DNA of 64,000 nucleotides from Agrobacterium sp. RAC06 (GTDB lineage: Bacteria; Pseudomonadota; Alphaproteobacteria; Rhizobiales; Rhizobiaceae). A program made the translations under genes and the position numbers. Below the pieces are notes generated by a model. It was given only the letters and a program-made list of their open reading frames with translations. It was not told the origin of the DNA and ran no database searches. Shown in pieces: positions 1 to 9,016 of the stretch (within the stretch, counting starts at the first letter, position 1; each line of letters begins with the position of its first letter). The DNA is taken from the NCBI RefSeq assembly GCF_001713475.1, contig NZ_CP016499.1:4093501-4157500 (forward strand), written 5' to 3'.

Positions 1-711
1 GATGGTCGCGGTCTCGTCTGTTGCGAGGCGCTTGCCCGATGGCATCACCCGGAAAAGGGGCCGATTGCGCCGAACATCTTCATCCAGATCGCAGAAGAGA
101 TGGGCATTGTCACAGAGATCACGGAGCAGGTGCTGCGCCGAGCCTGTTTTGATTGCCAGACTTGGCCGGAAGCGATCGGTGTTTCGGCTAATCTTTCTGT
201 CCACGATCTCAGGCAGGGCGATCTCGCCGCCATGATCGAACGGATACTCTCGGAGACTGGGCTGTCGGCCAAGCTGCTGCATCTTGAGGTCACGGAAAGC
301 AGCCTGATCGAAGAACTCACTCCCGCCCGCGCCGTTCTGGACAGGCTACGCGGGCTCGGGATCACGATTTCCATCGACGATTTCGGCACCGGCTTCTCGA
401 GCCTCAGCTACCTGGATACCCTGCCCGTCGACGTGGTGAAGATCGATCGCTCCTTCGTTCGCAACATCGGGCAGGACGCCCGCCGATTGAAGCTTCTGCG
501 GGGGATCGTCAGCCTGACGCGCGGTCTTGACATCGGGATCGTGGTCGAAGGCGTTGAAACGCGGGAGCAGCTGTCGCTGATCAAGAAGCACAACTGCGCC
601 GATCTCATTCAGGGCTACGTCTTCTCGATGCCGATCGCCGCTCACGCCATCGCCGCTCTCGCGGAGGAGGCAGAAGTCCACGGGATCGCTGCCCAAGCCG
701 GCGTGGCTTGA
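1..711 (+). CDS. EAL-domain c-di-GMP phosphodiesterase (5' end outside window)
   Basis: The reading frame is open from the first base, so only the last 236 residues are visible. The signature EAL-Ala-Arg-Trp motif begins at base 25. It is followed by the Asn of NLS, the Glu of LEVTES, the DDFGTGFSSLSYL loop, the Lys of VVKIDRSF and the Glu of VVEGVET. All catalytic and metal-binding positions of an active EAL phosphodiesterase therefore look intact, and the protein should hydrolyse cyclic di-GMP to pGpG. Any GGDEF, PAS or membrane domain would lie upstream of the window. The next gene on the same strand starts about 180 bases later, so cotranscription is possible but not shown. Confidence 0.93.
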   Translation, partial: DGRGLVCCEALARWHHPEKGPIAPNIFIQIAEEMGIVTEITEQVLRRACFDCQTWPEAIGVSANLSVHDLRQGDLAAMIERILSETGLSAKLLHLEVTESSLIEELTPARAVLDRLRGLGITISIDDFGTGFSSLSYLDTLPVDVVKIDRSFVRNIGQDARRLKLLRGIVSLTRGLDIGIVVEGVETREQLSLIKKHNCADLIQGYVFSMPIAAHAIAALAEEAEVHGIAAQAGVA

Positions 712-893
712 CGCACCTGTTCTGCTGCCTGTTTCCATTTCCAGTCAGATTTACCGCGTGTCGCAGAGATGGTTGCGGATGCGACGGTTAACCTTAACCT
801 ATCGCATTTTAATATCTTATTAATTTTCAGGGGGGCGAGGTGGACCGATAGGTGATACCCCATGCCATCGGTTGCAGCCGGCGGGGTATCAGT

Positions 894-1643
894 ATGGAAC
901 TGGAAGGCTTTTCGGAACGATTGATGCGCTACCTCGATTTCATCGAGTATCGCCGGATCGAGACTCAAGAAGATTTCGAAGATATCGAGCAACTGCGTTA
1001 CAAGGCTTACAAGGCAGCGAACGTGCTGCCGGTCGCGGCGCCAAGCATGATTGATGACGCTGATTTCGACAGGCACGCCTATGTTTTCGGGATCTATTAT
1101 TTCGAAGAGCTTGTCAGCACGATACGGCTTCACCACGTGACCCCAAGACATCCCCTATCACAGTCGGCAGGCGTCTTTCCCGACGTGATGGAGGCTTATC
1201 TGGATGAGGGACTGACCTTGATCGACCCCGCGCGTTTCGCTGTCGATCCAGATGTGGCAAGCGAGTTGCCCATTCTCCCCTACATCACTCTTCGGACGAG
1301 CATTGTCGCTGCCGCCTATTTCAGGGCGGACCGCGTGCTGCAACACGTTCGGCCGCATCATACTGCCTTCTACAAGCGCGTCTTCTATGCGGAAACTGTC
1401 GTCGAGCGGCGGATGACCGAGATCTATGGTCTTGAGCTCACACTCATGGCCACCAATACCCACACGACGGGCGCGAAACTGCTCAAGCGCTATCCGTTCT
1501 TCGATTCCGGGGTGCACGAGCGCCGCCTGATGTTCGGACGTGGGGAGGGGGCGCTGTCGACCACGCCGCTGACGGTCCTGCCTTCGGCGCGACTCGTGGC
1601 GGCGGGAAAGGTCACGGGCGCTGTCGCTGGTCGGGATTATTGA
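894..1643 (+). CDS. FeeM-like N-acyltransferase (GNAT/autoinducer-synthase fold)
   Basis: This 249-residue protein resembles the N-acyl amino acid synthase FeeM family, which shares its fold with acyl-homoserine-lactone synthases. Supporting features are the N-terminal RIETQEDFEDIEQLRYKAY segment, the VSTIRLHH strand, a DPARF-type motif (LTLIDPARFAVD) and the later AFYKRVF segment. Such enzymes transfer an acyl group from acyl carrier protein to an amino acid or related amine. The substrate here is unknown. I chose the ATG at 894. A GTG at 852 would add 14 residues that do not look like part of the domain. A long AT-rich stretch before it (about 780-830) probably holds its promoter. Family membership is a pattern-based judgement. 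Confidence 0.65.
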   Translation: MELEGFSERLMRYLDFIEYRRIETQEDFEDIEQLRYKAYKAANVLPVAAPSMIDDADFDRHAYVFGIYYFEELVSTIRLHHVTPRHPLSQSAGVFPDVMEAYLDEGLTLIDPARFAVDPDVASELPILPYITLRTSIVAAAYFRADRVLQHVRPHHTAFYKRVFYAETVVERRMTEIYGLELTLMATNTHTTGAKLLKRYPFFDSGVHERRLMFGRGEGALSTTPLTVLPSARLVAAGKVTGAVAGRDY

Positions 1644-1775
1644 CCACAAACGTCGGATCCGATTGCGCTCCGCCTGCCGTTTGTGTATGCGGGAAAAAGA
1701 TACATTTCTGCCCATGGTTTCGTCAGATGTGATTCCGCCGTGGTGCCGCTAGGCTTAAGATTTGGGAGATCGAAC

Positions 1776-2000
1776 ATGAGCGAACATCATTCCGGTCCGG
1801 TCGAAACCGGTGCTTCTATGGACTACAAGGAGCACGAGAAGACCTATGACGTCTTCATCGCTGGCACCAAGTATGGCACCGTCATCCTGGTTGCGCTGAT
1901 GATCGCCATGGCTGCCGGCTTCTTCGGCGGTGCTGGCCTGCTCGGCGGGTTCTTCATCTGGATCGTGCTGTCGGTTGCCGGCGTCTTCATGATGCGCTGA
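1776..2000 (+). CDS. aa3-type cytochrome c oxidase subunit IV
   Basis: A 74-residue protein with a hydrophilic N-terminus (MDYKEHEKTYDVF, then IAGTKYGT) and one long hydrophobic stretch made of two short segments. This is the pattern of the small bacterial aa3 oxidase subunit IV, which sits beside the catalytic subunits in the inner membrane. The ATG at 1776 follows a GGGAGA ribosome-binding site at about 1764. An internal ATG at 1818 would give the family's more usual short length of about 60 residues, so the start is uncertain. The other oxidase genes are not nearby, which is common for this subunit in rhizobia. A hairpin terminator follows at once. Confidence 0.82.
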   Translation: MSEHHSGPVETGASMDYKEHEKTYDVFIAGTKYGTVILVALMIAMAAGFFGGAGLLGGFFIWIVLSVAGVFMMR

Positions 2001-2026
2001 TCGGCGATAGAGCATTGATTGACGAG

Positions 2027-2057
2027 AGGCGGTCCGGCAACGGATCGCCTTTTTCTT
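2027..2057 (+). terminator. Rho-independent terminator of the oxidase subunit IV gene
   Basis: A 10-bp stem (2027-2036 with 2041-2050, one G-T wobble) closes a GCAA tetraloop and is followed by TTTTTCTTT. It lies 27 bases after the stop codon. Confidence 0.85.
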
Positions 2058-2087
2058 TGCCCATCGTCCGCATCAATCCATGGCCAT

Positions 2088-2115
2088 AAAAAAAACGGCG
2101 GATCACCCCGCCGTT
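2088..2115 (-). terminator. Rho-independent terminator of the TPR lipoprotein gene
   Basis: On the minus strand an 8-bp perfect stem (2108-2115 with 2094-2101) is followed by a run of eight T. It sits about 27 bases past the stop codon of the TPR gene and faces the plus-strand terminator, so the two convergent genes are insulated from each other. Confidence 0.88.
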
Positions 2116-2141
2116 TCGATGTCTTGCAGATGGTTCTGGCC

Positions 2142-3017
2142 TCAGCTTGTCGTGCCGCGCGTGCGCGCCAGGCCCTGCTTGGCGGGCTCGTATTTGGGAT
2201 CGAGGCGCAGCGCATGGCTGTAGGACTTGGCTGCACGGGCCTTGTCGCCGCGACGCTCATAGATCAGCGCCTGGTTGGCCCAGCTCTCGGCGATGTTGTT
2301 GTTCAGCTCGATCGCGAGGTTGAAGTCGGCGAATGCGTTGTCGTCATCGTTCAGCGCGACATAGGATACGCCACGGCCATTGTAGGGCTCAGGCGCCCGC
2401 GGCGAAAGCGAGATCGCCTTCGAGAAGTCATCGATCGCCTTCGCATGGTCGCCGCGCACCTGGTATATCAGGCCACGATTGTGGAAGGCACGACCATCGG
2501 TCGTATCGAGCTGGATGGCGCGGTTGAAGTCGCCGAAGGCCTCGTCGATGCGGCCGGCCTGACGATAGATGTTGCCGCGGCCGATATAGGCGACGTCGTA
2601 ATTCGGGTTGATCTTGAGCGCCTGGTTGTAGTCGGCGGCGGCTTCGACCGGCTTGCCCATGTTGCGGTAGACCAGCGCGCGGTTGGCATAGGCCTGGAAG
2701 AACTGCGGGTTGAGCTGCAGGGCGGTGTTGAAATCGTCGAGCGCCTGGCGGAACTGGCCTGCGCGACCATAGGCCGAGCCGCGCACGTTGTAGCCTTCCG
2801 GATCACGCGGGTTGGACTGGATGACTGATGTCAGAGAGGCGATGTTTTCCTCGGAGCCCTGGGCCCGGTCAAGACGAATAACATCCGTGGTTTCCGTCGT
2901 GGTGGCGCAGCTTGCCAGGGTCAGAGTGGCGAGCAGAGCTGCCGCAGTGGCCAGTCGCGGCAAGCGCGAAGCCTGGGAGGCGGAGAGGAGCACGGAGGTT
3001 TTCGTCATGAGGCGCAT
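2142..3017 (-). CDS. TPR-repeat lipoprotein
   Basis: A protein of about 291 residues with a lipoprotein signal peptide whose lipobox reads LASC after a hydrophobic run of Ala and Leu. The rest is a chain of tetratricopeptide repeats (GYNVRGSAYGRAGQFRQAL, AYANRALVYRNMG, AYIGRGNIYRQAG, AFHNRGLIYQVRG and so on), about six in all. It is probably anchored to a membrane facing the periplasm, where it would scaffold protein complexes. The architecture resembles NlpI-type lipoproteins, but I cannot assign a partner. Start codons at 3020, 3017 and 3008 are all possible. None has a strong ribosome-binding site. rpsU lies upstream on the same strand. Confidence 0.85.
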   Translation of the reverse strand: MRLMTKTSVLLSASQASRLPRLATAAALLATLTLASCATTTETTDVIRLDRAQGSEENIASLTSVIQSNPRDPEGYNVRGSAYGRAGQFRQALDDFNTALQLNPQFFQAYANRALVYRNMGKPVEAAADYNQALKINPNYDVAYIGRGNIYRQAGRIDEAFGDFNRAIQLDTTDGRAFHNRGLIYQVRGDHAKAIDDFSKAISLSPRAPEPYNGRGVSYVALNDDDNAFADFNLAIELNNNIAESWANQALIYERRGDKARAAKSYSHALRLDPKYEPAKQGLARTRGTTS

Positions 3018-3146
3018 CATCCGGCGGCCGCCAGAACCCCTCGTAGGCGTCGGACAGCACAAGTTCGTGTTTCATATCAAAAGGGCGGCGGCGATTCGTC
3101 TCGCCCCCGCCCTCATTTCATAGGAAAACGTCTAAATCTAGGCTGA

Positions 3147-3374
3147 TCAGCGCGCGCGAGCAGGGGCCGGCAGAAGGCCTTCGCGCTGCATCTTCTTGCG
3201 GGCGAGCTTACGGACGCGGCGAACGGCCTCGGCCTTTTCGCGCGCACGCTTCTCGGACGGCTTTTCGAAGAAGTCGCGCATCTTCATTTCACGGAAAATG
3301 CCTTCGCGCTGCATTTTCTTCTTGAGAGCGCGGAGCGCCTGGTCAACGTTGTTGTCGCGGACTAGTACCTGCAC
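3147..3374 (-). CDS. rpsU: 30S ribosomal protein S21
   Basis: A 75-residue, strongly basic protein that begins [20 protein letters not shown] and carries the [20 protein letters not shown] segment typical of alphaproteobacterial S21. It belongs to the small ribosomal subunit platform and helps base pairing between mRNA and the anti-Shine-Dalgarno region. The start codon is GTG, with an AAGGAAC sequence about 11 bases upstream. The C-terminal tail (LLPAPARAR) is low complexity, as in other rhizobial copies. Confidence 0.95.
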   Translation of the reverse strand: MQVLVRDNNVDQALRALKKKMQREGIFREMKMRDFFEKPSEKRAREKAEAVRRVRKLARKKMQREGLLPAPARAR

Positions 3375-3678
3375 GTTTATCCCGTTCCTTTGGTTTTAAG
3401 TGTTGGTCCTTCCGTCGATGGAGGTCGCATCTTCGGAAACAGCGTAATGGTTCGCGCGGCCACTGAGTCCGGCGATTGGGTTGCGAGATACCAGAAGACC
3501 CTGGTGAAGTCCATATGGCGCAAGGCTTCCCGCCAATAATTTTGCGCCCTACACTGCACTTCTTCTGGGGTGTCGAAAGACGGATGATAATGCGTCGCAA
3601 AACGGACGTCATGTCGTGGGTTGATCTGCGACCTGTATCATCCTACCCACATGCCTGAACCACAGGAGTTTAAGGCGA
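3375..3678. other. Divergent intergenic region between rpsU and soxB
   Basis: About 300 bases with no convincing gene. It must hold the promoters for rpsU (leftward) and the sox operon (rightward). A minus-strand open frame at 3377-3559 exists, but it has no recognisable domain and no good start. I see no clear riboswitch or palindromic operator. An AGGAG sits about 11 bases before the soxB start. Confidence 0.5.
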
Positions 3679-4932
3679 ATGCGCAAATATTCGGTCTTTG
3701 CCGTTGTCCGTGAGGCCATGCGTGCCCACAAGGGATGGGAGGCTCAGTGGGTCTCTCCCGAGCCGCGGCAGTCCTATGACGTGATCATCATCGGCGCCGG
3801 CGGCCATGGTCTTGGTGCGGCCTATTATCTCGCCAAGGAACACGGCATCACCAATGTCGCCGTGATCGAGAAGGGCTGGCTCGGCGGTGGCAATACCGGC
3901 CGTAACACGACGATCATCCGGTCCAACTATCTCTATGAAGAGAGCATGGACATCTACGAGCATTCGCTGAAGCTCTGGGAGGGCCTGTCGCAGGACCTCA
4001 ATTACAATGTCATGTATTCGCCGCGCGGCGTGATGATGCTGTCGCATAATGTGCATGATCAGCAGTCGTTCAAGCGCCATGTGAATGCGAACAATCTCTA
4101 TGGCATTGACAATGAGTGGCTGACGCCGGAGCAGGCCAAGGCCTTCTGCCCGCCGCTCGATATCTCGAAGACCGCCCGTTACCCGATCAATGGGGCTGCG
4201 CTTCAGCGCCGCGGCGGCACGGCGCGTCATGATGCGGTTGCCTGGGGTTATGCGCGTGCGGCATCCGATCGCGGCGTGCATATCATTCAGAATACCGAAG
4301 TGACGGGGCTCCGTCGCGGCCCGAATGGTGAAGTGACCGGTGTCGAGACGACGCGCGGTTTCATCGGCGCGAAGAAGGTCGGCGTTTCCGCTGCCGGCCA
4401 TTCCTCCGTGGTCATGGGCATGGCGGGCGTGCGCCTTCCTGTTCACTCCACGCCGCTGCAGGCGCTCGTGTCCGAGCCGCTGAAGCCGATCTTCCCCTGC
4501 GTGGTCATGTCGAACACCGTGCACGCCTATATCTCGCAGTCGGACAAGGGCGAGCTGGTGATCGGTGCGGGCACCGACCAGTACAACTCCTACAGCCAGA
4601 CCGGCGGCATGCAGATCATCACGCACACGCTGGATGCCATCTGCGAGCTTTTCCCGATGTTCCGTCGTGTGAAGATGATGCGCCAGTGGGGCGGGATCAC
4701 CGACAACACCGCCGACCGTTCGCCGATCCAGAGCGTCACGCCGGTTCCGAACCTCTTCGTCAATGCCGGCTGGGGCACGGGCGGCTTCAAGGCGACGCCG
4801 GGCTCGGCCAACCTCTTTGCTCATCTCATTGCCAAGGGCGAGCCGCATCGGCTGGCCCAGGGCCTGACGCTCGACCGGTTCCGCACCGGCCGCCTCATCG
4901 ACGAGGCAGCCGCTGCTGCCGTGGCGCACTGA
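3679..4932 (+). CDS. soxB: Sarcosine oxidase beta subunit
   Basis: A 417-residue FAD-dependent oxidoreductase of the DadA/GlpD-like fold. The dinucleotide-binding motif is at residues 34-46 (DVIIIGAGGHGLG). A GGTARHDAVAWGY segment around residues 179-191 holds the His that matches the covalent FMN attachment site known in heterotetrameric sarcosine oxidases. This subunit contains the catalytic site that oxidatively demethylates sarcosine (N-methylglycine) to glycine. The length matches the family. It is the first gene of soxBDAG and is followed by soxD after 17 bases. Confidence 0.96.
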   Translation: MRKYSVFAVVREAMRAHKGWEAQWVSPEPRQSYDVIIIGAGGHGLGAAYYLAKEHGITNVAVIEKGWLGGGNTGRNTTIIRSNYLYEESMDIYEHSLKLWEGLSQDLNYNVMYSPRGVMMLSHNVHDQQSFKRHVNANNLYGIDNEWLTPEQAKAFCPPLDISKTARYPINGAALQRRGGTARHDAVAWGYARAASDRGVHIIQNTEVTGLRRGPNGEVTGVETTRGFIGAKKVGVSAAGHSSVVMGMAGVRLPVHSTPLQALVSEPLKPIFPCVVMSNTVHAYISQSDKGELVIGAGTDQYNSYSQTGGMQIITHTLDAICELFPMFRRVKMMRQWGGITDNTADRSPIQSVTPVPNLFVNAGWGTGGFKATPGSANLFAHLIAKGEPHRLAQGLTLDRFRTGRLIDEAAAAAVAH

Positions 4933-4949
4933 ATTAGGGATCGTCCAAC

Positions 4950-5270
4950 ATGCTGGTCATCAAATGCCCCTATTGCGAAGAAGAGCGTGCAGAGCTCGAG
5001 TTTCGCGCCGCCGGTGAAGCGCATATCGCGCGTCCTGCCGACATTGCCTCGATTACGGACGAGGAATTCGCCGACTACTTCTTCCTGCGCGACAACCCGA
5101 AGGGCATCATCTTCGAGCGCTGGCGCCATATCCATGGCTGCGGACGCTTCTTCAATGCTGCCCGAGACACGATCTCTGACAAAATCCTGCTGACCTACAA
5201 GGCCGGTGAACCCATGCCCGATCCCGCAACACTGGTTGCCCCGTCTGCATCGAAGGGAGAAAAGGCATGA
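4950..5270 (+). CDS. soxD: Sarcosine oxidase delta subunit
   Basis: A 106-residue protein with a zinc site formed by Cys6 and Cys9 (CPYC) and His59 and Cys63 (HIHGC), the same arrangement as structurally characterised SoxD. It is a structural zinc subunit of the cytosolic SoxABDG heterotetramer. Its TGA stop overlaps the ATG of soxA by four bases, which indicates translational coupling. Confidence 0.96.
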   Translation: MLVIKCPYCEEERAELEFRAAGEAHIARPADIASITDEEFADYFFLRDNPKGIIFERWRHIHGCGRFFNAARDTISDKILLTYKAGEPMPDPATLVAPSASKGEKA

Positions 5271-8260
5271 GTGCTGCCAACCGTATTCCCGGCAAGGGCC
5301 GCCTGACGCCGGCGCTGACCGCCCGCTTCACCATCGATGGCCGCACGCTGACCGCTTACGAAGGCGACACCGTCGCGTCTGCGATGATCGCCAACGGCAT
5401 GCATCTGGCCGGTCGCTCGTTCAAGTATCACCGTCCGCGCGGCATCCTGACCGCAGGTCCGGAAGAGCCGAACGCACTGCTCGACGTCTCGCGTGATGCT
5501 GCCCGCCGCCAGCCGAATGTGCGGGCGACCGTGCAGGAAGTCTTCGACGGCATGAAGATCGAGACGCAGAACCGCTGGCCGTCGCTGTCGCTCGACATCG
5601 GCGAGGTCAACAATCTGCTGTCGCCCTTCTTCGCCGCCGGCTTCTACTACAAGACCTTCATGTGGCCGAAGGCTGCGTGGCACCAGATCTACGAGCCCTT
5701 CATCCGTCGTGCGGCCGGTCTCGGCCATGCGCCGAAGGAAGCCGATCCGGACCATTACGCCAACCGCTATGCCCACTGCGACGTGCTGGTGATTGGCGGT
5801 GGTGCCGCCGGTCTCGCCTCTGCACTGGCTGCTGCCCAGACGGGCGTGCGCGTCATGATCGTTGACGAACAGCCGGAAATGGGCGGTGCCTTCCACTTCG
5901 ACACGGGCGCCACCGTCGATGGCCAGAGCGGCTGGGACTGGGCGCAGGCGACCGTTGCCAAGCTCAAGGGGATGTCGAACGTCACCGTGCTCTCGCGCAC
6001 GACCGCCTTCGGCTATCACAACCACAATTACGTGGCGCTGGTTGAACGAGTCACCGATCATGTCGCCAAGCCGGACAAGAACCAGCCGCGCGAACGGCTG
6101 TGGCAGGTGCGTGCCAAGCGCGTTGTTATCGCCAGCGGCGCGATCGAGCGCCATATGGTGTTTGCCAACAATGACCGCCCCGGCATCATGCTGGCCTCTG
6201 CAGGCCGCACCTATCTCAACCATTTCGGCGTCGCCGTCGGTGCCAAGGTCGCCGTCTACACGGCGCATGACTCGGCCTATGAAGCGGCGATCGATCTGAA
6301 GAAGGCTGGTGTTTCCGTGCCCGTCATCGTCGATGCGCGCGAAAACCCGGGCGAGGGTGTTCTCGCCCAGGCGCGTGCGCTCGGCATTGAAGTGCTGACC
6401 GGCCATGGTGTTGTCGACACGGCTGGCCGTCTGCGCGTCCGCTCGATCACCGTGCGCCGCAATGGCGGTGGCGCCACCCGCAAGATCGAGGTCGATGCGC
6501 TCCTGATGTCGGCCGGCTGGACGCCGTCCGTGCATATGTTCTCGCAGTCGCGCGGCAAGCTGAAATACGACGCGGCCAATGACCGCTTCTTACCCGACGT
6601 CTATGTGCAGGATTGCGTCTCCGTCGGCGGCTGCAACGGCACTGACGACCTGCAGGCCTTGCTCGACGAGGCAACGACTGCTGGTCTCTCCTCGGCCAAG
6701 GCCGCCGGCGCGACTGAAACGCCTTCCATCTCGCTTTCCGGTGCCAATGCACACGCCTGGACCGGCGGCATGATCGGCGCTGCCGAAGGCGCTGGCCGCG
6801 AGGACAACGTCAAGGCTTTCGTCGACTTCCAGCATGATGTCTGCGCCAAGGACATCCGCCTCGCCGTGCGCGAGGGCATGCATTCGATCGAGCATATCAA
6901 GCGCTTCACGACCAACGGCATGGCCTCTGACCAGGGCAAGCTCTCCAACATGCATGGTCTGGCGATTGCCGCCGAAGTGCTCGGCAAGGAGATCCCGCAG
7001 GTCGGTCTCACCACCTTCCGCGCGCCCTATACGCCCGTCACGTTCGGCACGCTGATCAACCATTCGCGTGATGCGCTGTTTGATCCCGTGCGCAAGACGC
7101 CGATGCATGCCTATGAAGTCTCACAGGGTGCCGTCTATGAAGATGTCGGCAACTGGAAGCGCGCCTGGTATTACCCGAAGGCGGGCGAAGACATGCATGC
7201 CGCCGTCAACCGCGAATGCAAGACGGTGCGTGACGCAGCCGGCGTGTTCAACGCCTCGACGCTCGGCAAGATCGAGGTTGTCGGTCCCGATGCTGCCGAG
7301 TTCCTGAACCTAATGTATACCAATGCCTGGGACACGCTGAAGCCCGGCAAGGCGCGCTACGGCATCATGACGCGCGAAGACGGCTTCATCTATGACGACG
7401 GCGTCGTCGGGCGTCTCTCCGAGGACCGCTTCCACGTGACCACCACGACGGGCGGTGCGCCGCGTGTCATGCACCACATGGAAGACTATCTGCAGACGGA
7501 ATTCCCGCATCTGAAGGTCTGGCTCACCTCGACCACCGAACAATGGGCTGTCATCGCCGTCCAGGGTCCGAAGGCCCGTGACATCATCGCGCCTTTCGTC
7601 GAGGGCATCGACATCTCGAACGAGGCCTTCCCGCATATGAGCGTGGCCGAAGGCAAGTTCTGCGGCGTGCCGACGCGCCTGTTCCGCGTGTCGTTCACCG
7701 GCGAGCTCGGTTTCGAAGTCAATGTTCCCGCCGATTTCGGCGCTGACGTCTTCCAGAAGACCTGGGAGCGTGCCCAATCGCTCGGCGCTTGCCTCTATGG
7801 CACCGAGACCATGCACGTGCTGCGCGCCGAAAAGGGCTATATCATCGTCGGTCAGGACACCGACGGTACGCTGACGGCTGATGATGCCGGCCTCTCCTGG
7901 GCGGTGTCGAAGAAGAAGACCGACTTTGTCGGTATTCGCGGCATGAAGCGTCCGGATCTGGTCAAGGAAGGCCGCAAGCAGCTCGTCGGCATCTTCACCA
8001 AGGATCCGAACGAAGTTCTGGAAGAGGGCGCCCAGATCGTCGCCAATCCGAACCAGCCGAAGCCGATGACCATGCTTGGCCACGTCACCTCGTCCTACTG
8101 GTCGGAAAATCTCGGTCGCTCGATTGCGATCGCCATGGTGGCCGGTGGCCGCGCCCGCATGGGCGAGACGCTTTATGTGCCGATGAAGGACAAGACCATT
8201 GCGGTTGAGGTTACCGACATGGTGTTCGTTGACAAGGAAGGAGGCCGCATCCATGGCTGA
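5267..8260 (+). CDS. soxA: Sarcosine oxidase alpha subunit
   Basis: A 997-residue subunit of the expected size. It starts with a ferredoxin-like domain (FTIDGRTLTAYEGDTVASA near residues 23-41). An NAD(H)-binding Rossmann region follows, with VLVIGGGAAGLASALAAA near residue 173. The last roughly 370 residues are a GcvT-like tetrahydrofolate-binding domain that captures the released one-carbon unit as methylene-tetrahydrofolate. The whole enzyme converts sarcosine, oxygen and tetrahydrofolate to glycine, methylene-tetrahydrofolate and peroxide. The gene overlaps soxD at its start and soxG by eight bases at its end. Confidence 0.96.
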   Translation: MSAANRIPGKGRLTPALTARFTIDGRTLTAYEGDTVASAMIANGMHLAGRSFKYHRPRGILTAGPEEPNALLDVSRDAARRQPNVRATVQEVFDGMKIETQNRWPSLSLDIGEVNNLLSPFFAAGFYYKTFMWPKAAWHQIYEPFIRRAAGLGHAPKEADPDHYANRYAHCDVLVIGGGAAGLASALAAAQTGVRVMIVDEQPEMGGAFHFDTGATVDGQSGWDWAQATVAKLKGMSNVTVLSRTTAFGYHNHNYVALVERVTDHVAKPDKNQPRERLWQVRAKRVVIASGAIERHMVFANNDRPGIMLASAGRTYLNHFGVAVGAKVAVYTAHDSAYEAAIDLKKAGVSVPVIVDARENPGEGVLAQARALGIEVLTGHGVVDTAGRLRVRSITVRRNGGGATRKIEVDALLMSAGWTPSVHMFSQSRGKLKYDAANDRFLPDVYVQDCVSVGGCNGTDDLQALLDEATTAGLSSAKAAGATETPSISLSGANAHAWTGGMIGAAEGAGREDNVKAFVDFQHDVCAKDIRLAVREGMHSIEHIKRFTTNGMASDQGKLSNMHGLAIAAEVLGKEIPQVGLTTFRAPYTPVTFGTLINHSRDALFDPVRKTPMHAYEVSQGAVYEDVGNWKRAWYYPKAGEDMHAAVNRECKTVRDAAGVFNASTLGKIEVVGPDAAEFLNLMYTNAWDTLKPGKARYGIMTREDGFIYDDGVVGRLSEDRFHVTTTTGGAPRVMHHMEDYLQTEFPHLKVWLTSTTEQWAVIAVQGPKARDIIAPFVEGIDISNEAFPHMSVAEGKFCGVPTRLFRVSFTGELGFEVNVPADFGADVFQKTWERAQSLGACLYGTETMHVLRAEKGYIIVGQDTDGTLTADDAGLSWAVSKKKTDFVGIRGMKRPDLVKEGRKQLVGIFTKDPNEVLEEGAQIVANPNQPKPMTMLGHVTSSYWSENLGRSIAIAMVAGGRARMGETLYVPMKDKTIAVEVTDMVFVDKEGGRIHG

Positions 8261-8807
8261 TATGTCTGTTGCAGACCGCAAGACCGTTCTTGCCGGCTTC
8301 CACGGCGGCAGCGCCAAGGTGCGTCTCACACCGGCACTTCCCGCCACCCGCGTCTCGCTGCGCGCTGGTGCGGACGCCGTTGCCGGGCTTTCGAAGTCGC
8401 TCGGCCTGAAGCTGCCGACAAAGCCCAAAACGTCCGCCTCGGTCAAGGGCCGCACGGCCTTCTGGATCGGTCCGGACGAATGGTTCCTGATCGACGAGAA
8501 GGGTGCAGAGCTGATGGCCGACTGCGCCGCCTCCGGCGTGGTTCATTCGGCCACCGACATCTCCCACCGCAACACCGCGATTATCGTCTCGGGTCCGGCT
8601 GCCGCCGACACGCTTAACGCTGCCTGCCCGCTCGACCTCTCGCTCGCCGCGTTCCCTGTGGGGGCCGTGACGCGCACGGTGTTCGGCAAGATCGAGATCA
8701 TCCTCTACCGCGTCGAGGAAGAGACGTTTCGCGTCGAATGCTGGCGGTCGTTTGCGGAATATGCGTTCGGCATGCTGAGTGAAGGCGCGGAGGATGCCTC
8801 GCTCTGA
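8253..8807 (+). CDS. soxG: Sarcosine oxidase gamma subunit
   Basis: A 184-residue protein with the SoxG pattern: TAFWIGPDEWFLI, then DISHRNTAIIVSGPAA, then RTVFGKIEIILYRVEEETFRVECWRSFAEY. It is a GcvT-like small subunit that completes the SoxABDG complex. The ATG at 8253 overlaps the soxA stop and has a GGAGG ribosome-binding site about nine bases upstream, inside soxA. It is the last gene of the operon and is followed by a strong terminator. Confidence 0.95.
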   Translation: MADMSVADRKTVLAGFHGGSAKVRLTPALPATRVSLRAGADAVAGLSKSLGLKLPTKPKTSASVKGRTAFWIGPDEWFLIDEKGAELMADCAASGVVHSATDISHRNTAIIVSGPAAADTLNAACPLDLSLAAFPVGAVTRTVFGKIEIILYRVEEETFRVECWRSFAEYAFGMLSEGAEDASL

Positions 8808-8834
8808 GGGGCGGTTGTCTGAAGGAGTTTGAGG

Positions 8835-8858
8835 AGGCCGGGGTGACCCGGCCTTTTT
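8835..8858 (+). terminator. Rho-independent terminator of soxBDAG
   Basis: An 8-bp perfect GC-rich stem (8835-8842 with 8847-8854) with a GTGA loop, followed by five T, 27 bases after the soxG stop codon. Confidence 0.9.
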
Positions 8859-8956
8859 GCGACACACGACACCTTGCCTAGTCAGGGTTGCAAAAGCCTC
8901 CTCTCACCTCCGCACTCTCAATCGCAAAGGCTCGCAATCTCTGTCGGCTCATGATA

Positions 8957-8970
8957 GGTTACATGTAACC
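8957..8970. promoter_or_regulatory. Palindromic operator candidate for the MazEF-type module
   Basis: GGTTACATGTAACC is a perfect 14-bp palindrome, 47 bases before the antitoxin start. Toxin-antitoxin operons are usually repressed by their own antitoxin through such sites, so this is the likely autoregulatory operator. The role is inferred; the symmetry is directly visible. Confidence 0.55.
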
Positions 8971-9016
8971 CGATCAAGGTTGTGAAAACAATGATGCAAA
9001 GCAGATGGAGCCTGTC

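Noticed and set aside
3377..3559. A 60-codon minus-strand frame upstream of rpsU
   Set aside because: It has no ribosome-binding site or family motif that I recognise. It overlaps the region that must hold the rpsU promoter. I left the stretch as intergenic.
3375..3678. A glycine- or folate-type riboswitch ahead of soxB
   Set aside because: I searched for paired conserved stems and saw none convincing.
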